From: DATAPD01 sp036265385
GTDB taxonomy: Bacteria > Acidobacteriota > Terriglobia > Terriglobales > Acidobacteriaceae
Assembly (NCBI GenBank): GCA_036265385.1
Contig: DATAPD010000045.1
Location: 46,500 to 110,499, forward strand
Length of the DNA stretch: 64,000 nucleotides
Direction of reading: 5' to 3'
Both the position numbers and the translations under genes were made by a program. Shown in pieces: positions 8,244 to 17,251 of the stretch. A model generated the notes under the pieces. The model was given only the letters and a program-made list of their open reading frames with translations, had not been told where the DNA came from and did not search any database. Each line of letters starts with the position of its first letter. Position 1 is the first letter of the stretch.

Positions 8244-9779
8244 CTAACGGATCGGCGTCCACTCTCGATGTTCTTTCATCAGTTGATTGGCCGCCTCCGG
8301 TCCTTCGCTTCCCGCCTCATAATTAGGAAACTTTGGTGGCGGAAGCTGCGCCCACGCTTGCTCAATCGGCGTGATGATCCGCCATTCCGCTTCGACCTCA
8401 TCCCGTCGCGTAAACAAGGTTGCGTCGCCGCGGATCGAATCGAGCAACAATGTTTCATAAGCAGATGGTCCGCTCGATCCGAAACTGGATTGATACGAAA
8501 AATGTGCTTGCACCGACACAGTTCGCATTTGCGAACCAGGTCGCTTCGCGTCGAAAGAGATAGAGATGCCTTCGTCTGGCTGAATGCTCATGGTAATTAC
8601 GTTTGGATCCACCTGCGAAGTCGTGGTGGCGAATAGTGCTTGCGGCGTCGGCTTCAAATGCACTCGCACTTGCGTCGAATTTTTGGCCAGCCTTTTGCCG
8701 GTTCGGATATAGAACGGTACCCCCGCCCATCGCCAGTTATCCACATGAAACTCAACCGCAGCATACGTCTCTGTCGTCGATTGCGGATTTACACCCGGCT
8801 CCTCTCGGTACCCAGCCATTTTCTTGCCATCCATGCTTCCGGGGCCGTACTGGCCACGATATGTCGAACGCACCACGTTCTCCACACTCATCGGCCGAAT
8901 TGATCGAAACACCTGAACTTTTTGTTCCCGCACCGAATCCGCGTCGAACGAAACAGGTGGCTCCATCGCCGTGAGCGCCAGCAACTGCAATAAATGGTTG
9001 GCGACCATGTCGCGCAAAGCGCCCGTCTCCTCGTAAAAGGACGCGCGATTCTCAACCCCTACCGTTTCCGCCGCTGTGATTTCTACGTAATCGATGTAGT
9101 TGCGGTTCCAGACCGGTTCGAACAGCGAATTGCTGAACCGAAATACCAAAATGTTCTGAACTGTTTCCTTTCCTAAATAGTGGTCGATCCTGTACACCGA
9201 CTTTTCGTCGAACACCTCACGCACTTTCTCGTTGAGCTCATGGGCAGATTCCAGATCGCGTCCGAAAGGTTTTTCCAGTACAATTCGAGTCCAGCCACGC
9301 TCTTGCTTGTTCAGGCCAACTTTTCCCAAGCCCTCAATGATAGGTCCCGCAACCGAAGCTGGTGTTGATACATAGAAGAGATGATTCGGACTGGATCCTT
9401 TCTTTGCCATCTCCTCCAGCTTGTTCTTCAACTCCGAATAAAAACCTGGCTCGTTGATGTCGCCAACTAGATAATGAAGGCGCCTCTCAAATTCCTGCCA
9501 TCCGCCTTGGCTGAAATCGCGCGTGTCTTTCGATTTGGCTGCCGACTCCCTCATCTTCTTCCGGAACTCCTCGGAACTCATCTCGGTGCGACCCACTCCT
9601 AACACTTCGAATTCCGGATTCATGCACCCGAAACATGACAAGTTGTAGAGGCCCGGCATTAACTTTCTCTTGGTTAGGTCACCCGACGCGCCAAAAATTA
9701 TCAGAATGCACGATTCCCCAGTCGGGAGAGGTTCACGCGACAACTTTTCAAGTGGGTTGGCTTCTATGACCGTCGACAT
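8244..9779 (-). CDS. zwf: Glucose-6-phosphate 1-dehydrogenase
   Basis: 511 residues, the usual bacterial length. It oxidises glucose 6-phosphate to 6-phosphogluconolactone with reduction of NAD(P)+, the entry to the oxidative pentose phosphate or Entner-Doudoroff route in the cytoplasm. NADP-binding motif IIFGASGDLTKRKL (about 27-40), the active-site signature RIDHYLGKETVQN with the catalytic HYLGK, the KPFGRDL motif and the C-terminal domain region RTGKRLA. First gene of the minus-strand run that continues with exported sugar oxidases, which suggests that the products of that system enter central metabolism as hexose phosphates. A 230-bp divergent region separates it from glnA. Confidence 0.97.
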   Translation of the reverse strand: MSTVIEANPLEKLSREPLPTGESCILIIFGASGDLTKRKLMPGLYNLSCFGCMNPEFEVLGVGRTEMSSEEFRKKMRESAAKSKDTRDFSQGGWQEFERRLHYLVGDINEPGFYSELKNKLEEMAKKGSSPNHLFYVSTPASVAGPIIEGLGKVGLNKQERGWTRIVLEKPFGRDLESAHELNEKVREVFDEKSVYRIDHYLGKETVQNILVFRFSNSLFEPVWNRNYIDYVEITAAETVGVENRASFYEETGALRDMVANHLLQLLALTAMEPPVSFDADSVREQKVQVFRSIRPMSVENVVRSTYRGQYGPGSMDGKKMAGYREEPGVNPQSTTETYAAVEFHVDNWRWAGVPFYIRTGKRLAKNSTQVRVHLKPTPQALFATTTSQVDPNVITMSIQPDEGISISFDAKRPGSQMRTVSVQAHFSYQSSFGSSGPSAYETLLLDSIRGDATLFTRRDEVEAEWRIITPIEQAWAQLPPPKFPNYEAGSEGPEAANQLMKEHREWTPIR

Positions 9780-10009
9780 TTTGATTTTCCCTTCTCAGCC
9801 GAAGTGCTACTTTGGATGATCTCGCGCTACAAACAGGCTCTAGTTTTGCCCTGCCATCACCTGTGGAAAACTTGATAAAAACCTTGTATTGCCGCCATCA
9901 GCTTTTTTGATTGGCCGGAGGTAAAATGCCCGCGTTACCCTGATCTGTTGTTACCAGCCACTGAACTCCCCTTGCAAAATGACGCCCGTCCTCACATCAA
10001 AGGAGAATC

Positions 10010-11440
10010 ATGCCGAACGAACTCCGTAGTTTTCTTGCGCTCTCATACGACGAACTGGAAGAGTTAAATCTGAGAGCGAAAGATCAGCGCAAAAATCGCG
10101 TTCCCGCCCACAAGGTCCAGGAAGACCGCCTTAAATATCTCACGGATGAAAAACGGATCAAGGCCATCACCGTCCTCTTCAGTGATCTCGAAGGCCGGCT
10201 CCACATGCTCGATTATGACAAGAAGTTTCTAATCAAGAGCTGGGACAACCTGACTTTTGATGGATCTTCGATCCGGGGATTCACCGCACAGCGCGAAAGT
10301 GACCTGCGTCTTGGTATCGATTGGGGCGCTTTCTATTGGGGCCCGGCCGACGTATTCGGACCCGGTAAGGTGCTTGTGTTCGGCGACGTCATCGATAAAA
10401 ACGGTACACCCTACGCTGCCGATATCCGCGGAGTGCTCAAACTGTTTGCAGATACTCTCTATAAAAAAGAAGGCTACACGCTCAACGCCGCTAACGAAAT
10501 TGAAGGTTTTCTCTTCAAGGGCTCCGACGCCGAACGACATTTCCACGAAACAGGCAAATTCGAATACGTCAACACCGGCGGCTACTATCATTCGCTTCCT
10601 GGCGATCTTCTTCGCAGTTTTATCGACACGACGGCGGAAGTGCAACGCGCGATGGGGTTTCAGAACGAAAAAGACCATCCCGAAGTTGCGCCATCACAGT
10701 TCGAAATCAACTACAGCTATGGCGAAGTAGTCACCGCAGCCGATCAGATCCAGCTTTACAAGCTGATTTGTCGCCAGGTTGCCACTAACCTGGGCCTGAC
10801 GGCGTCCTTTCTACCAAAGCCGGTCGTTGGGGTGAATGGCAGCGGCATGCATACAAATATCTCCATCAGCGAAAAGGGAAAAAACCTGTTCTGGGATGCG
10901 AAAGGCGAAGAGAAACTCAGCAAGTTGGGATGGGCTTTTGTTGACCGCATTCTGACTCACGGCAACGACATCTGCCTGCTCTTGAATCCGAGCGTCAATG
11001 CATATCGTCGTCTTGATCCGCACTTCGAGGCACCCAATCAGATCAAGGCTTCCCCGACAGATCGTGGATCGATGATCCGCATTCCTATCGGGAACGAAAA
11101 AAGCATGCGTGTCGAAGTCCGATCTGTGGCTCCTGACGCAAATCCGTACCTGGTTATGTATTCAATCTTCAAGACTGGGATGGACGGTGATACTGCCAAA
11201 ATCAAGAACCTGCGCCAGGCAGAACGCTATCTGCCCGACAACATCTATGACGCTCTCGCAAACTTCCGCAAATCCACCTGGACTACGAAGTTGTTGGGCG
11301 AAGACGTAAAGGCTCGTTACGCGGATCTGAAGCAAGCCTCAGCGGACCGTTGCCCCCGCATGCTGGGTACTTTCGTTAAAGCCCCTGAGGTCCAGTATCA
11401 CCACGATGTCTACAACCAGTTTTTGTGGAATTTGTTCTAG
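10010..11440 (+). CDS. glnA: Glutamine synthetase, type I
   Basis: 476 residues. Catalyses ATP-dependent amidation of glutamate to glutamine. Seen: FDGSSIRGF (N-terminal beta-Grasp/first catalytic part), NEIEGFLF with metal-binding glutamates, GEVVTAADQIQLYKL, GVNGSGMHTNISI (ATP-binding signature), and NPSVNAYRRL with EAPNQIKASPTDRGSMIRIP (glutamate binding). A tyrosine in DNIYDAL sits where type I-beta enzymes are adenylylated, but the surrounding motif differs, so regulation by adenylylation is uncertain. SD-like AAAGGAG precedes the ATG. It is followed by a palindrome and then a strong bidirectional terminator shared with the convergent peroxiredoxin gene. Confidence 0.97.
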   Translation: MPNELRSFLALSYDELEELNLRAKDQRKNRVPAHKVQEDRLKYLTDEKRIKAITVLFSDLEGRLHMLDYDKKFLIKSWDNLTFDGSSIRGFTAQRESDLRLGIDWGAFYWGPADVFGPGKVLVFGDVIDKNGTPYAADIRGVLKLFADTLYKKEGYTLNAANEIEGFLFKGSDAERHFHETGKFEYVNTGGYYHSLPGDLLRSFIDTTAEVQRAMGFQNEKDHPEVAPSQFEINYSYGEVVTAADQIQLYKLICRQVATNLGLTASFLPKPVVGVNGSGMHTNISISEKGKNLFWDAKGEEKLSKLGWAFVDRILTHGNDICLLLNPSVNAYRRLDPHFEAPNQIKASPTDRGSMIRIPIGNEKSMRVEVRSVAPDANPYLVMYSIFKTGMDGDTAKIKNLRQAERYLPDNIYDALANFRKSTWTTKLLGEDVKARYADLKQASADRCPRMLGTFVKAPEVQYHHDVYNQFLWNLF

Positions 11441-11559
11441 AACTGCCTAAAACATCGTTTACTCGAAGCCGTGCTGACGAGCATCGTACGAAGTCGCATT
11501 TATTGCTCCTCCGCAGCGCGGCTTCACCAGAACTCCCGGAGGGACGACGCGAAAAATAG

Positions 11560-11579
11560 CCCAGCGCTTCAGCGCTGGG
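11560..11579. repeat. Perfect 8-bp palindrome with 4-nt loop in the glnA/peroxiredoxin gap
   Basis: CCCAGCGC-TTCA-GCGCTGGG. No T-run follows, so it is not a good terminator. Hairpins of this kind are often multicopy intergenic elements; copy number could not be tested within this window. Confidence 0.5.
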
Positions 11580-11637
11580 ATCTGAACGTCGAAAGATCAA
11601 AAAGTTCCGTAGGGACGATTGAACGCCAAAAACATAA

Positions 11638-11663
11638 GCCCCGACTCACGTCGGGGCTTTTTC
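11638..11663. terminator. Intrinsic terminator between convergent glnA and peroxiredoxin
   Basis: Stem GCCCCGAC / GTCGGGGC with TCAC loop, followed by TTTTTCTT on the plus strand and preceded by AAAAACATAA, so it can serve both directions. Confidence 0.9.
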
Positions 11664-11675
11664 TTAGATCCAATC

Positions 11676-12335
11676 CTACTTCGGTTGTCCAACCACTCTC
11701 AAATACGGCTTCAACGTCTTCCACCCTTGTGGGAATTTTTTCTTTGCATCCTCATCGGACACCGCCGGCGGAATAATCACGTCATCTCCGGGCTTCCAAT
11801 TTACCGGTGTCGCAACATTATGCTTGGTGGTTAGTTGGATCGAATCCAACACGCGCAAGACCTCGTCAAAATTCCGTCCCGTACTCATCGGATAAACCAA
11901 CATCAACTTGATCTTCTTGTCGGGCCCGATCACGAACACGGTCCGAACCGTGGCATTGTTGGCCGCTGTCCGACCTTCACATGTATCACCCGCTTCCGCG
12001 GGCAACATGTCATATAGCTTCGCCACTTTCAGCTGCGGGTCGCCAATCATTGGATACGTCACCTTGTGTCCTTGCGTCTCTTCGATGTCGGCGGCCCACT
12101 TACCGTGGTTGCCCACTGGATCGACGCTTAAGCCAATGATCTTGCATCCGCGCTTCGCGAACTCGGGCTGCAATCCAGCCATGTATCCCAGTTCGGTCGT
12201 GCAAACGGGAGTGAAGTCTTTCGGATGGGAAAACAGGATTGCCCATCCGTTGCCAATCCACTCGTGGAAATTGATCGGCCCTTGCGTAGTTTCGGCACTG
12301 AAATTCGGGGCCTCGTCATTAATTCGTAAAGACAT
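11676..12335 (-). CDS. 1-Cys peroxiredoxin (Prx6-type)
   Basis: 219 residues. Reduces hydrogen peroxide and organic peroxides in the cytoplasm. The peroxidatic cysteine is in DFTPVCTTELGYMAGL (Cys45). The Prx6 marks are GLSVDPVGNHGKW, YPMIGDPQLKVAKLYDMLP and a C-terminal extension TPVNWKPGDDVIIPP, which belongs to the 1-cysPrx_C domain; this separates it from the typical 2-Cys AhpC. A cysteine at about 113 (GDTCEGRT) has no assigned role. Single gene, transcribed divergently from the M28 peptidase with about 107 bp between starts. Confidence 0.95.
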   Translation of the reverse strand: MSLRINDEAPNFSAETTQGPINFHEWIGNGWAILFSHPKDFTPVCTTELGYMAGLQPEFAKRGCKIIGLSVDPVGNHGKWAADIEETQGHKVTYPMIGDPQLKVAKLYDMLPAEAGDTCEGRTAANNATVRTVFVIGPDKKIKLMLVYPMSTGRNFDEVLRVLDSIQLTTKHNVATPVNWKPGDDVIIPPAVSDEDAKKKFPQGWKTLKPYLRVVGQPK

Positions 12336-12442
12336 GGTCTTTTCTCCTGGAATATTGAGGAATGATTAGTCAAAACTGTACGCCTTTCCCCATGTCGGGT
12401 GTCAAGCGAACCGCAATGGGCGGATGCTATCCTCACAACCGC

Positions 12443-14551
12443 ATGAAACGCCTCTCAATCCTCTCACTCGTGCTTCTGGTGTCTGCCACTTCTACCGTAG
12501 CGCAACAGCCGTTCTTGACAGATTCGCAGTGGACGGTGCTCAGGAACGAATCGAACGGAGCGGCGCCTTACGAGAACCTACGTTACATCACTACTCTTCA
12601 TCGCGTTCCGGCAACCTCCGCGTTCGATCAGGCTGCGCTGTTCATTCTCGAACGGGCGCGCGATTACGGTCTCGCGGATGTTCATGCGGAGCAGTTCCCG
12701 ATTGATGGCACGAAACAATATGGATTGATGCGTTCCTATTTCGGATGGAATGTGAAAACAGCTTCGCTTTGGCAAACGAAACCCGAACACCTACTGCTTG
12801 GTGATTGGGAAACAAATCCCATCACACTTGCAGACTACAGCCGAAGCGCAGATGCCGAAACTACATTGGTCGATGTCGGCGATGGAGCGAACGAACGCGA
12901 TTACACAGGCAAAGATGTCCGCGGCAAAATTGTGCTTGCCGATGGCGTGCTTGCGCGCGTCCAGGAACTCGCGATCGGCCAACACGGCGCGATTGGAATC
13001 GTAAGCGATATGCCGAATCAGACGACTGCGTGGTCGGGCTTGGATCGCACGCTGATTCGTTGGGGACATCTCGAGGCTCGCCAACCATCAGGCTTCGCAT
13101 TCATGGTGTCTCGCGAAACCGCCGATGCGCTGCGAGGCCAACTGCGATCCGGCGAAGTACGCTTGAAAGCACATGTTCAAGCCGAAGTCGGTCCTGGTCA
13201 TTGGACAGTGATCACAGGCACGATTCCGGGAACCGATTCTGCTGCTCGTGAGATTGTTTACAGCTGTCATCTTGATCACGAGCGTCCTGGCGCAAACGAC
13301 AATGGAAGCGGTTGCGTAACAATTCTGGAGTCCGCGCGCATTCTTGCACACCTCATCAAATCCGGCTCGCTTCCGGCGCCGAAGCGAACGATGCGTTTTA
13401 TCTGGGGACCAGAAATTGAAGGAACGATGGCGTTTCTCGCAACGCATCCTGATCTGCGTCAACGCATGCGCGCTGACATTCACATGGACATGGTTGGCGG
13501 CGATCCTTTCAAGAACAAGTCGATCTTCCACGTGACTGCGACTCCGTGGTCGTTGCCAAGCTTCGTCACAGATGTGGGAGCTTTCTTCCTCGATGCGATA
13601 AAGAGCGCAGCAAGCGATTATGCTGCAAGCGGTGGTTCAGCAGAAGATGGCATTGTTGAGACTCGCGCTGGCGCGCTTGGAACGCGCAATGAACTGATCG
13701 CGGACGTTACTCCTTTTACGGAAGGCAGCGATCACAATGATTACGATTCCTCAACGATTGCTGTTCCTTCACTTTATCTGCGCGATTGGCCTGACATCTA
13801 TATTCACACGGATCACGATTCCTTAACTCAGATCGATCCAACGAAGCTGCGGCGAGTAGCACTGCTCGGCGCTGCATCAGGCTACGTTTACGCATCTGTC
13901 GATGCGAAGCTCGCGCCTGACATTCTCAGCTATCTAGGTTCTCAGTCTCAGGCGCGGTTCGCGCAAGATTCCGCGCGTGCGCAGAACATGTCGAGGAATG
14001 GCAACAGCAGTCCTGAAATCGCCTGGTACGAAGCACAGAACTTGATCAATCAGTCGCTTGCTAGGGAAACCGCGATGCTGCGCGCATTCACTGCGTTTGC
14101 GAATGCATCTGGTGATGCAGATTCAGCTTACGTTGCGGCGCTCGACCAACAGGCGAAAAACTATCAAACTTGGATTGCAAACACTGCTCGCACACGCGGC
14201 GCGAAAGCGGCCGCAAACCCATCAGCAAACATCGCGGACGCGCGTCGAGTTCCCGTTCGCGTTGGAGAGTTCGGTCCTCTTACTTATCAGAATGACAATG
14301 TTCTGCTTGCGCGACTTGGACAAGATCGCTACTCGAAGATCAAGCTTGTCAACACAGAAGCGACTCCGCTCGTCAGCGTGCTAAACCAGTCTGACCTTTA
14401 TGCGTATGAAATCGTGAACTTTGTGAATGGAAAGCGCTCAGTTGGCGAGATTCGCGATGCCGTCTCAGCCGAATACGGACCAATTTCAGTAGAGATCGTT
14501 GCAGATTATCTTGAGGCTTGCGTCGAAGCCAAGATCATGCAGTGGAAATGA
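12443..14551 (+). CDS. Secreted M28-family zinc aminopeptidase/carboxypeptidase-like protein
   Basis: From the ATG at 12443 the protein has 702 residues with a clean signal peptide (MKRLSILSLVLLVSATSTVAQQ); the upstream in-frame ATG adds an unlikely charged leader. A PA-type inserted domain (about 130-230, VRGKIVLADG) precedes the M28 catalytic part. Zinc ligands are recognisable in YSCHLDHERPGANDNGSG, then WGPEIEGTMAF, DIHMDMVGGDPF and TEGSDHNDYDS. A C-terminal piece of about 90 residues (GPLTYQNDNVLLARLG to the end) resembles a winged-helix or dimerisation module seen in other acidobacterial M28 proteins. Likely releases amino acids from peptides outside the cytoplasm; substrate preference unknown. 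Confidence 0.9.
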   Translation: MKRLSILSLVLLVSATSTVAQQPFLTDSQWTVLRNESNGAAPYENLRYITTLHRVPATSAFDQAALFILERARDYGLADVHAEQFPIDGTKQYGLMRSYFGWNVKTASLWQTKPEHLLLGDWETNPITLADYSRSADAETTLVDVGDGANERDYTGKDVRGKIVLADGVLARVQELAIGQHGAIGIVSDMPNQTTAWSGLDRTLIRWGHLEARQPSGFAFMVSRETADALRGQLRSGEVRLKAHVQAEVGPGHWTVITGTIPGTDSAAREIVYSCHLDHERPGANDNGSGCVTILESARILAHLIKSGSLPAPKRTMRFIWGPEIEGTMAFLATHPDLRQRMRADIHMDMVGGDPFKNKSIFHVTATPWSLPSFVTDVGAFFLDAIKSAASDYAASGGSAEDGIVETRAGALGTRNELIADVTPFTEGSDHNDYDSSTIAVPSLYLRDWPDIYIHTDHDSLTQIDPTKLRRVALLGAASGYVYASVDAKLAPDILSYLGSQSQARFAQDSARAQNMSRNGNSSPEIAWYEAQNLINQSLARETAMLRAFTAFANASGDADSAYVAALDQQAKNYQTWIANTARTRGAKAAANPSANIADARRVPVRVGEFGPLTYQNDNVLLARLGQDRYSKIKLVNTEATPLVSVLNQSDLYAYEIVNFVNGKRSVGEIRDAVSAEYGPISVEIVADYLEACVEAKIMQWK

Positions 14552-14580
14552 AAATTTGAAAACGTCGCAGATGGTCTGCT

Positions 14581-15075
14581 TTATTGCAAGTAGCCGATGT
14601 GCATCGAGAAGGCAATCGCTGCGCCGACAACTAACACCGTGACGGCGGCGAGAATCACGCCAAAGAGTCCCGGGCGCGGATGCTCAGACCTGCTCATCGC
14701 TTTACGGTATTTCAGAATCCATTCTTCAGAGTTCGGCTCGGGCGCTGTGACTTCGGGCTGAATCATGCCTTTCAACCTTCGTTGCGATATCTCATCGAGA
14801 GCGGTGAAGCGAAATGGTTGCGCGTTGATCGAGAGCGGCTTCAACATTTCCGCCGCACCCATGATCGTGCCGGCGTCGGTGACAAACATCATCTTCACCC
14901 GCACCCCATGAATGAGGGTTGCAGGAACATGCAAGAGGCCGCCTGTCATAGAAATGGTGCGAAGACCTGCTTGATCGCAACGTCCATTTGCAAGACGAAG
15001 AACCGTGGGAATCGCAGCTGCCAGTTGAAGGCGAGGGCTGCGCTTGATCGAAGTGGATTGGGGGAGGGTCGCCAT
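14581..15075 (-). CDS. PilZ-like domain protein with C-terminal membrane anchor
   Basis: 164 residues. The N-terminal 100 residues have the order of a PilZ beta-barrel: a basic start RSPRLQLAAAIPTVLRL, SMTGGLLHVPATLIHGVRVKM, and a last strand FRFTALDEISQRRLKGMI. The canonical c-di-GMP motif RxxxR...(D/N)xSxxG is only partly kept (TISMTGG), so nucleotide binding is uncertain. A single hydrophobic helix LFGVILAAVTVLVVGAAIAF lies near the C-terminus. Convergent with the M28 gene, 29 bp between stops. Probably a membrane-tethered signalling or structural protein. Confidence 0.65.
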   Translation of the reverse strand: MATLPQSTSIKRSPRLQLAAAIPTVLRLANGRCDQAGLRTISMTGGLLHVPATLIHGVRVKMMFVTDAGTIMGAAEMLKPLSINAQPFRFTALDEISQRRLKGMIQPEVTAPEPNSEEWILKYRKAMSRSEHPRPGLFGVILAAVTVLVVGAAIAFSMHIGYLQ

Positions 15076-16027
15076 TCCTGCCGAGTATCGCGCGTCCGCA
15101 AAAGAAACGGGAAGTTACCGAAGGGCTTGGGTTGGTGCAGTTACTTCTTTTTTTGAGAGGTAAGGCGATCCGTTCGAAGAGTGGGCGCTCCTGGAGGCAG
15201 TCCTAATGTCGAATTACTGGGCAATTCGATTCCAGGAATGCGCACGTCGAACTGTATACATCTGGGTTAATACTTCCGTAGTAATTACCCATCCTCCCCC
15301 ATATCTCGATCTTTTGGAATCATAAACTTACGGAAAATATCCCGCCAAATCTTTGACTTTAAAGAAGTTACAGGCAAAATATTCCGGAATAAGGACTTAG
15401 CTCTGTTGGGGTCCTTTCGTTCTTCTTTTCGAAGATCCTATGCTCGCCAGTTCGCCGCGAAAAGCCGGGCTGGTCTGATTTTCAGCACGCGCTAGTTCAA
15501 CGTTGGGGCGCCGAGGACTGGGACAAGCACACGAACACCTTTGCTCCGCCCACAAATCAATGTTTTCACAAGGCAAGCTCGCGCGTCTGTGACGACTGAA
15601 CAGGACGAGTGTGATAAGGAAGAGGTGTGCCAAGTCTCGCGAAGCGAGCCGGGACCTGTGCGGCACCGCCTTGTACACCCGCCCACGCTATAAGGTTTGG
15701 TCGCACAGCCTGTAAGAAGGTGAGGAAGGGGCTATTGCGAACTGGACGCTTCCCGGCTGAATGGCTGTCCCTCCGACCAACTCCGATCAGCGCCGAACTT
15801 GATCAGGCAAAGATAGGTAGTGTTTTGTGCCGGAAGCCTTTTCATATCGAAGTAATTAGTGCTAAGCTCACGCGGTCTCGATGTGGGACATACCGTGGAG
15901 CGCCACGGAAGATCTGGCGGTTTCAACACCAGTTCGATCGATTTCTAAAAAATTATGTGAGCCGGACGGTGGGGGTCCTTGGGGGAGGGCGACCTGACCG
16001 TCCGTTATTTTTGCCTGTGGTCGGCCT
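15076..16027. other. About 950 bp without a convincing gene
   Basis: Short open frames exist on both strands but have atypical composition and no recognisable motif. Within it, 15270-15400 is unusually AT-rich compared with its surroundings. A hairpin lies at its right end (15964-16003). No tRNA or known riboswitch pattern was seen. Confidence 0.5.
15964..16011 (+). terminator. Possible hairpin terminator
   Basis: GGACGGT pairs with ACCGTCC across a G-rich loop, followed by GTTATTTTTG. It precedes the small gene at 16028; what it would terminate is unclear. Confidence 0.4.
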
Positions 16028-16300
16028 ATGACGTTCCTCAATTCCTTAGCGCAGATCCCAAAGTGGACTACAACGCCGCTGTGGGACACTTACGAGAGTT
16101 GGCGTACCGCTCGTAACTGCCAATTCGTTCTGCGTGCGATGACGCGTGGAAAGCCCGCGAAGCTCATCGATATCGCGATCTTAACGAAACTCAGCGAAAC
16201 AGAGAGTTTGCGAATCCTGCGGTTTTTGCGCTGCAAAGATAAGGTCGCGCCGCTGCACGTCGATGAGTTGCCTGACGAATCTTTGTGGGTCAAACTCTGA
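16028..16300 (+). CDS. Small protein of unknown function, possibly winged-helix-like
   Basis: 90 residues from an ATG. The middle and end (KLIDIAILTKLSETESLRI, then a short basic turn and HVDELPDESLWVKL) look like a small helical DNA-binding fold, but no family was recognised. It has no signal peptide. It lies 58 bp before the membrane protein at 16359 and could be cotranscribed with it. Real gene status rests on composition and the open frame only. Confidence 0.5.
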   Translation: MTFLNSLAQIPKWTTTPLWDTYESWRTARNCQFVLRAMTRGKPAKLIDIAILTKLSETESLRILRFLRCKDKVAPLHVDELPDESLWVKL

Positions 16301-16358
16301 GAACGCGGGCGAGTTTCTCATGGCGCCCTGACGGAAAGTAGCGGTTGTTCCCTATAAA

Positions 16359-17015
16359 GTGACAAGCGTGGAAACCACTCCGGAAAGACCATCCGCGGGC
16401 GACCCAATCCCAAACAAATGTGCGGTGATTGAGGTCCATGTCGGCGAGTTAAAACAATTATTCAATGCCATTGATCCTTCGCCTTTTCGGGACAGGGATT
16501 TGGATCCGAGAGCCGAGGATTTTATCGTGGGGTGGGCAAAAGACTTGCCCCGCGACGCCACATTAGCCCTGGTGGTCGATCTCGACCGCGAGGCGGGGTT
16601 ACCTGACGAAGCTGCAGTTCTGCGCGATGCCATTCACGAGTTTTTCAGTCAACGCGCCCAGGCATATCGACGGCGTCTACGCGAACTCTTCCGGGTGGGC
16701 CGGACCAGTCTTGTGATCGGTCTCGTAGCCCTGGCGTGCGCAGTAGCCTTGGGTGATTTCCTCGCCACTCTGCTGAAGAATACGCCGACTGGTGAGATCA
16801 TTCGTGAAACGCTCACGATCGGTGGTTGGGTTTCCATGTGGCGACCACTTGAGGTCTTCTTGTACGACTGGTGGCCAATCCGCAACGAAGCGCGGCTTTC
16901 GGATCGACTCGCTGGCATGCCAGTACGCATTCGCTATACGAACGTATCTTCTCCGGATGCCTGGAAGGCCGATTGGCCAGTAGCAACGCAGACCGGGTCG
17001 CGTAAGGTCGCGTAA
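16359..17015 (+). CDS. Membrane protein of unknown function
   Basis: 218 residues from a GTG. The N-terminal about 110 residues are soluble and acidic with arginine-rich RAQAYRRRLRELFRVGR just before a transmembrane helix (TSLVIGLVALACAVALGDFL); a second hydrophobic part TLTIGGWVSMWRPLEVFLYD follows and ends in DWWPIRNEARL. This W-R-P-L-E-x-F-L-Y-D-W-W-P pattern recurs in uncharacterised bacterial membrane proteins I remember, but there is no assigned function. The two hydrophobic segments suggest a hairpin in the membrane with both ends inside. Confidence 0.7.
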   Translation: MTSVETTPERPSAGDPIPNKCAVIEVHVGELKQLFNAIDPSPFRDRDLDPRAEDFIVGWAKDLPRDATLALVVDLDREAGLPDEAAVLRDAIHEFFSQRAQAYRRRLRELFRVGRTSLVIGLVALACAVALGDFLATLLKNTPTGEIIRETLTIGGWVSMWRPLEVFLYDWWPIRNEARLSDRLAGMPVRIRYTNVSSPDAWKADWPVATQTGSRKVA

Positions 17016-17251
17016 GCGAAATCCTTTTACAAATTTTCGTACGAACCCACGCTTCAGCTCCGCATTGTCTCGTTCTCACCCAATCGCCGCTTGTCGAGCG
17101 AAAGCACAGTTTTCAACAGCCAGCTCGTTGCGCAGAGTACGGTGATCAGCCACACTATCAGTCTGGGCCTGACCTTGGTCGCACATCACAGATTCATCCT
17201 GTTCGGGGTGGATCACTCCCTCAACTACCAGCCATGCAAAGGAGACCGTAA

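Noticed and set aside
15627..16031. 134-residue ORF in the long gap
   Set aside because: Cys/Pro/Arg-rich composition, no SD, overlaps the start of the more plausible gene at 16028.
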